64,000 nucleotides of DNA from Phallus indusiatus. Lineage: Eukaryota; Basidiomycota; Agaricomycetes; Phallales; Phallaceae. Numbering within the stretch: the stretch's first letter is position 1; every line of letters begins with the position of its first letter. The stretch is taken from assembly GCA_027605045.1 (NCBI GenBank), contig JAQFWX010000066.1, positions 1 through 64,000 on the forward strand, written 5' to 3'. A program made the translations under genes and the position numbers. Below the pieces are notes generated by a model that did not search any database, had not been told where the DNA came from, and worked only from the letters and a program-made list of their open reading frames with translations. This document shows positions 58,993 through 64,000 of this stretch, piece after piece.

Positions 58993-59135
58993 CTTCTAGC
59001 ACTCCATCCACTCCATCCAGACTCTTTTCCATCATCAAATCTCTTCCAAACTGATTTCATTTATTCCCCAACACTTTTTCCTTTATTTGGAGGGCTATTA
59101 GAGGAGTTTAAAATTGGATGAGGTTGGGCAGGGTT
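58993..59135. repeat. Direct repeat, copy B (about 140 bp)
   Basis: Second copy of the repeat at 57161-57301 in the same orientation, with scattered substitutions and no large gap. Confidence 0.85.
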
Positions 59136-60259
59136 CAGGGGTTTACTCCGGTGAGTGAGTGGTTAATTACTATTCTATTTACACTATGATTTCTTTTCAG
59201 AACCATTTTATACTCTTTCCGGTCGCTTTTTGAGAACATTGGCTATGGGCCTCTCTCGGTGTCGCGTCGGCAGGGGTGGGTAGAGGGTGTTATTGGTTGG
59301 CATGTAATGTTACTCGGGTTTGATCGTCTACTAGGCGTTGCTCGTAGAACTTGCCAATCGATGCATTCTTGACAACCTCATAGACCAAGGGCACTCGGGA
59401 TTGGTTCCGGTCAATATATATTTATTTTTATAACACTCTTCAAGATCGCGGTCTTTATTTCAGTCTGCTAGGTGAGTAAACCCTTGTCACTTGTCTCTTT
59501 ACTGACCGTCAGCCTTTTTAAGGCTCAGTACGTCTGGTCTCGGGGTAGGACAGTTAGCGGCGTAGCAGTATATTAGGTATATTCGGTACGTTCCCCCTTT
59601 TATGAGAGTAAAAACTCTGTCACTCATTTTATTGTAGGTTGAATGTGATTGCATTGGACGAGATGGGACGGGTTTCCTTTTCTATTATGTTACTTTCACC
59701 GACAGCAATGTAACGTATTAATATCACCTCCAATATCACTTTTTTTATGTCTACTTCTGTTTCGAGTGCTTAAAACTCCCATGCGCACATACTTTCAATA
59801 TCTTGAATCTCAATGTCGGGGGAATTTCTAAGATAAAAATAAGTTGATATTCGGTGTAAGGTAAACATTTTCTGACATCAGACGATCCCTTTTTTTTTTT
59901 CTCCATTTACCTCCGGCTACCTCCGCCTGTCCATCATCAAATATTCTTGACTACGTATTTAGTACGCGTCGTGATGTGTCGCGTCGCGTTTCATTAAGAT
60001 TTTTTTTTTCTCTTGTCACTCAACCTCAAACATCGGACTGATTTGGGCTATACAATTGTCAAGGACTACTCCGTTCTTTAACGTAGCGCGTCAAGATCTT
60101 TCAAGATTTACTACGCACTCATAAGACTCGTAAGACTTTTCTTTTTTTTTTTTTTCAGCATGCTGGGTATATTTAAGCACATATTTTCAGCTAGCTTTCC
60201 TATCACCACTCGATCTCCCTTTCTCGCAATCGCTTTTACACAACGCACCAAACATTTCA
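59136..60259. other. Intergenic, repeat-derived
   Basis: About 1.1 kb. No gene recognised. Several long T runs (59889-59900, 60001-60010, 60139-60155) precede the zinc-finger exon; the last is part of its pyrimidine-rich leader. Confidence 0.4.
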
Positions 60260-60664
60260 ATGTCATCTATGTAAGTCTGTTCACTCTGAATGGGCGTTGT
60301 TTGCTGATTGTTCATTTCAGACAACCTAAATCAACGCAAGTCTCTTTCAAGAATTCTTGGGAGATGATTACCATCTACGCTGCTGCTGACGGCTCTTACA
60401 CGTGTCCGGTGTGCAATAAGAGCGGTCTCAAGACACCGTCGGGCTTGAAGCGTCACGTAAAGATACACGAGATGCCTGAGACAGGTAAGTAGTTGGAAAG
60501 GGTTGTATATTCTCTCTTATTTACATGGTATTAGGTTTAGACGACCAGCACAGCCAGCCACGGTCACCTAGTACTATAATTCTTGGTTTACCTCCTCTTA
60601 ACCAGATTTGTGCATGCGCACGCGCGCGCAACAGAGTGAGCGAGTGGGTGTGTGCGCGTGCAGC
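60260..60664 (+). CDS. Single C2H2 zinc-finger protein, cut short by a minisatellite
   Basis: Exon 1 is only 11 nt (ATG TCA TCT AT), joined in phase across a 50-nt intron (60271-60320) to QPKSTQVSFKNSWEM and AAADGSYTCPVCNKSG, LKTPSGLKRHVKIHEMPET. The finger is C-x2-C-x12-H-x3-H. A GTAAGT donor at 60485 leads to an acceptor near 60535, giving GLDDQHSQPRSPSTIILGLP and PLNQ, after which the frame enters the GT-rich minisatellite and stops at about 60664. Without this splice it ends ETGK (stop 60490-60492). One-finger proteins of this kind are frequent near basidiomycete transposons. A further exon beyond the minisatellite was not found. Confidence 0.5.
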
Positions 60665-61215
60665 AGAGTGAGTTAGGGTGTGCGCGCGCGCAACAGAGTG
60701 AGTGGGTGGATGTGCGTGCAGAGTGGGTGGATGTGCGCGCAGAGTGGGTGGGTGTGTGCACACAGAGTGGGTGGGTAGGTGTGCGCGTGTGCAGAGTGAG
60801 TGGGTGTGTGTGCACACAGTGGGTGGGCGCACGTGAGTTAGGGTGTGCGCGTGCACAGCAGAGTGAGTTAGGGTGTGCGTGCGCGCAACAGAGTGAGTGA
60901 GTGGATGTGCGCGTGCAGAGTGAGTGGGTGTGTGCACACAGAGTGGGTGGGCGCACGTGCAGAGTGAGTTAGGGTGTGCGCGCGCGCAACAGAGTGAGTG
61001 AGTGGATGTGCGTGCGCAGAGTGGGTGGGTAGGTGTGCGCGTGCGCAGAGTGAGTGGGTGTGTGCGCGCGTGCAGAGTGAGTGTGCGTGTGTGCATGCAG
61101 AGTGAGTGTGCGTGTGCGCATGCAGAGTGAGTGGGTAGGTGTGCGCGCGCGCAGAGTGAGTGGGTGTGTGTGCACACAGAGTGGGTGGGCACACATGCAG
61201 AGTGAGTTAGGGTGT
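60620..61215. repeat. GT/GC-rich minisatellite (about 600 bp)
   Basis: Irregular tandem array of units of the form GCAGAGTGAGTGGGTG with TGTGCGCGCG variants, about 20-60 nt long, with higher-order repeats such as GAGTGAGTTAGGGTGTGCGC. It gives long false ORFs on both strands (His/Thr/Ser-rich on the minus strand). The alternating purine-pyrimidine tracts could adopt Z-DNA; that is inference. Confidence 0.9.
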
Positions 61216-63026
61216 GTTAGGGCTACTCAGCTCACATGAGGGAGGGGATCCTAAGTGATGTCAAGATCCGAGACCGTTCGAGATCACGAGATCAAGAGTT
61301 CGAAGTTCGAGAGATCAAGAGACGAGGAACTTGGCTTCAACTTATGTGTTGCGCCCACTCCAAAGGCTTGATAATATTCCTCAATTTCGATCATGACAAA
61401 TCGAGTACTCACAATGAAGAACAACCGGAGATAACGAAGACTTTGGCGATGGAGGTCGCCAAAGGCGAGAGATCGAGGAATTGGAAGATCGAGAAAACAG
61501 GGTTTCGAGATTAGAAGATGAGTTGTAATTCAAAGAGGTTTTGAATACAATGAAATATATTGAATCGAATCAGAGTTTGATTTCAAGATGACTTTGTATG
61601 GTATTTACAACGAGTTTAAATACTAGAAAGTAATGCAGGGTCAAGTACAAAGAAAGTACTAATTCGGAAAGTACATAATCGTACTTGAGGAAGTCGTGAG
61701 GTTCGTTAGAATCATAAGGAAGGAAATGTTAGGGTGACTCAGGGCACACACCTAGAGGAGGGAAAACCTAAGATCTATTGAGGGGCAGTGACTAACTACT
61801 GTTGAGGGCGCGAACGAGGTAAAAGAAGAACCCGAGTACTGTAAACGACCCTGCACCGGCTGCAGTAAAGCGCGGACGACAATATATGCGCCGTCAAACA
61901 CTCAAAACACCGAAGACTAACGTTTAAAGACCGGAGTCGAGACCCTAGACTGTCTGGTTGGAACAACCAGACAGTAACCTCGTTTGGACTACCCCGGAGC
62001 TGCTAGACCATTCGGACTTAAGTTTTCTTTCTTTCTTTTACTTAGATTCAATCTTCAGCGTTCAGAAATCCTTTAAAATTCTGTTCCGTCTAGTTCCTTT
62101 GTTTTATTTCCTCCATTTATCCATTTCTTTGTGTTTCTTTTGTCAGTTTCTCCATTTTGCTATTTTTCTGAAAAGACCGTCGTTAAAAAGGGGAATTAGA
62201 GTTCCGGAATTAGCGGAAAATTAGTTAGACTAAAAATGTATTTAAGAACGTCGTTTTCGACGTAGAAAAACAAGTTCTATTCCCCCGTTTTACTCAGAAA
62301 TCAACCTTAAGGTCGCATTTTCACTCAAAACTCGAAATTACTTTCAAAACCTACTTTATTTCTTATTCTACCATTACATCCTCTTATCTTACACTATTTT
62401 ACTCTATTCTACTCCTTATTCACACACGCCGGCTCCCTTTCCTTCCTGATTACTCCTGACTCGCGCGCTTCACTACTCACCTAGAGGAGGGAAAACCTAA
62501 GAGAACAAGCTTAGGTATCCCCCTCTAGGGAAAACGCATATAAGTACAGGATGTGAGGTGCCCAACTGATCTCTGCGGGATCTGAGGGGATACAGATAGA
62601 AATCGAAGTAAATTGAAGAGATCGAGAAATCGAAAGAACGACGGAAGTAGTGGAAACTGCAAAATACGGGAAATGAAGGGGATCATGATACGAAAAGAAA
62701 CCGAAAGAAATCGAAGAAATCGAATAATTGGAAGAGGTGCTAGCGTACCGTGACAGGAAATAGAAAGTATTCTATTTATATCATGGAACCTCACCGATCA
62801 TCAAAGTCAATAAATCGGTGATCGGTAGTTCAAGAGATCGCATAGAGTGCGATCTCTATAAAGTTCGTTCGTTCGAAATCGAAAGGAATGTGAATTCGGT
62901 GAAAATCAGAAAATCGGTGTCATGAGAAAATCAGCTCATGACAAGTGACTATATTGAGAAAATACTAACTACTCACCTAGAGGGAGGGGACCCTAAGAGA
63001 ACAAGCTTAGGGACCCTCACTCTAGG
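61215..63026. repeat. Degenerate LTR-like repeat cluster with hairpins
   Basis: Four copies of a motif around GAGGGAGGGGA(C/T)CCTAAG start near 61215, 61727, 62471 and 62965. The first two begin TGTTAGGG and then ACTCAG; the last two form hairpins (CCTAGAGG... AGAACAAG ...CTCTAGG at 62480-62529 and 62976-63026). The sequence between is rich in GAAATCGA-type units. It may be remnants of LTR retroelement ends; no reverse transcriptase or integrase frame is present. Confidence 0.5.
61949..61975. repeat. Perfect 12-bp hairpin
   Basis: ACTGTCTGGTTG, a GAA loop, then CAACCAGACAGT: exact reverse complements. It lies within the LTR-like cluster. Confidence 0.95.
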
Positions 63027-63059
63027 TACAGCTACTATATACATAAACAATGATGCGGC

Positions 63060-63545
63060 ATGTGGTAAGGATGCTCACGGGTATTGAGATACCCAGGCTA
63101 CCCGGGTAATGATCCGCAGGTAACGGGTACCTGCTTACATAATTACCCGGGTCAATTTTACCTGCAGATCCGGGTTTCGCTTTTGGCAACAGGCAGGTAC
63201 CCGCAGGTATGCAATAACCTCGATCTGTGCCATATGTGTACAATTTTCTAGTGGGTTTCATTGTGATTTTTATTTTTATTTTTATTTTTGGCTCTAGAGA
63301 GCTCAAATTTTGCTTAAAATGCAAATAAAAAAATATGTAATGAATATTTTTTGAATATCTACAAGATAAGTCGGGCGCTTATTTAGGCGCCCGTGTTACA
63401 TAAGCAAAAAAGGTCTCAAATTGTCTAAACCAGAGAATTTTGAGGTATTCTCTGTTACCCGGGTACCTGCCACGGTTACCCATACCCGCACGGGTAATTA
63501 CCTGAGGATCCAGGTATCACTGTCAAGTACTGATATCTGGGAACG
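63060..63545. repeat. Palindromic ACCCGGGT-type array
   Basis: Two blocks (63060-63225 and 63450-63545) packed with short palindromes and near-palindromes: TACCCGGGTAA, CGGGTACCTGC, GGTACCCGCAGGT, TTACCCGGGT. Between them lies another tail of the tRNA-like repeat family (63290-63400), ending in the inverted pair GGGCGC and GCGCCC. Confidence 0.75.
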
Positions 63546-64000
63546 GTAACTGATACTGTAACGTATTTTAGTCACTGATAAATAGAATAATAACCATCAC
63601 CGTGGATTGACGATAGTCAGGACTTGGCCTCAACCTATAAGAGGTTGTGCCCCGACAGTCTTCCTTGTGGTTTGCCCTGATGTTCGTCACGAGCGTCAAG
63701 TTCGTCTAGGACGTCTCGAAGGAGTGCATTCCGAGCTTCAAGAGCTGCGAAATGTATCTCGTGTTGGATGAGATCAAGTTCAACAATAATAAAGAGGGCT
63801 TCGAGATGAAGCTCTCGGCAACGACGGATAATCTCCATTGCTGCAGATCTTGAATGATGATCTTTGTCAGGGTACGCTACCGCCGCCTCTCATTTTCTTA
63901 TTTATTATCATCGGCATCATTTCTTTTCTATTTTATTTATCATTTCCATATTTTACTTTCACTCTCCGTTTCCTTGTTCTGTCTCTATTTCACTTTCTCT
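63546..64000. other. Window end, one small helical ORF
   Basis: A 67-codon minus-strand frame (63635-63838) reads MEIIRRCRELHLEALFIIVE and then HEIHFAALEARNALLRDVLD, a regular charged helix. It could be a coiled-coil fragment of a mobile-element protein or part of a gene continuing past the window; no family was recognised. The rest is T-rich with nothing further seen. Confidence 0.25.

Noticed and set aside
60521..61192. Long His/Thr/Ser-rich ORFs on the minus strand (about 220 codons) and a matching plus-strand ORF
   Set aside because: They are translations of the GT-rich minisatellite; every frame over the array is open and repetitive.
61215..63026. A full-length LTR retrotransposon
   Set aside because: No gag, protease, reverse transcriptase or integrase motif in any frame, and the repeats are too short and uneven to define paired LTRs.

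Overview
The window looks like nuclear DNA of a filamentous basidiomycete, probably a mushroom-forming Agaricomycete. Genes are cut by many 45-65 nt GT-AG introns, and several families are typical of such fungi: a chitin synthase with a cytochrome-b5-like region and a DEK_C tail, a DUF6533 membrane protein, a bestrophin-like channel protein, P450s, a hotdog thioesterase-like protein, GH16 and Zn2Cys6/C2H2 regulators. No tRNA or rRNA gene was recognised. All gene models were spliced by eye from the raw sequence.

Layout. 1-5.6 kb: 3' part of a class V-type chitin synthase (+), then an Fmp52/TIP30-like oxidoreductase (-). 5.6-10.2 kb: gene-poor, with an (AAT)18 microsatellite. 10.2-19.9 kb: C2H2 regulator (+), gene-poor stretch, isochorismatase-like hydrolase (-), Zn2Cys6 transcription factor (+). 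20.4-28.3 kb: five minus-strand genes or fragments, mostly lineage-specific (Ser/Pro-rich protein, single-pass membrane protein, F-box-like protein, small probable mitochondrial protein). 29.3-36.6 kb: three minus-strand membrane-related genes (cytochrome P450, bestrophin-like protein, mitochondrial phosphate carrier). 38.5-47.1 kb: a very long Ser-rich orphan (+) converging on a Cys-tailed orphan (-) with a large inverted repeat between them, then a DUF6533 protein and an acidic orphan. 47.7-51.4 kb: GH16 (+) convergent with a hotdog thioesterase-like gene (-). 52.8-55.4 kb: a decayed P450 with a partial tandem copy of its 5' end. 55.4-64 kb: repeat-rich sequence with direct repeats, a short-motif array, a repeat family with a tRNA-like head, a GT-rich minisatellite, hairpin repeats and a palindromic ACCCGGGT-type array, plus fragments of a dioxygenase-like ORF and a one-finger C2H2 gene.

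Two themes stand out. First, three genes need internal microexons (15, 17 and 11 nt) that automated annotation would probably miss; each restores a conserved motif in the right phase. Second, several conserved genes carry one-base frame breaks (chitin synthase, bestrophin-like, GH16 donor loss, P450 at 53.4 kb), while many neighbours splice cleanly. The P450 at 53.4-55.4 kb is a pseudogene: it also has an in-frame stop and lacks a recognisable K-helix. For the others, residual assembly indels are a real alternative to decay. I found no clear defence system, biosynthetic cluster or prokaryote-like operon. The best candidate for something undescribed is the dispersed repeat family at 58.3-58.9 and 63.3 kb.
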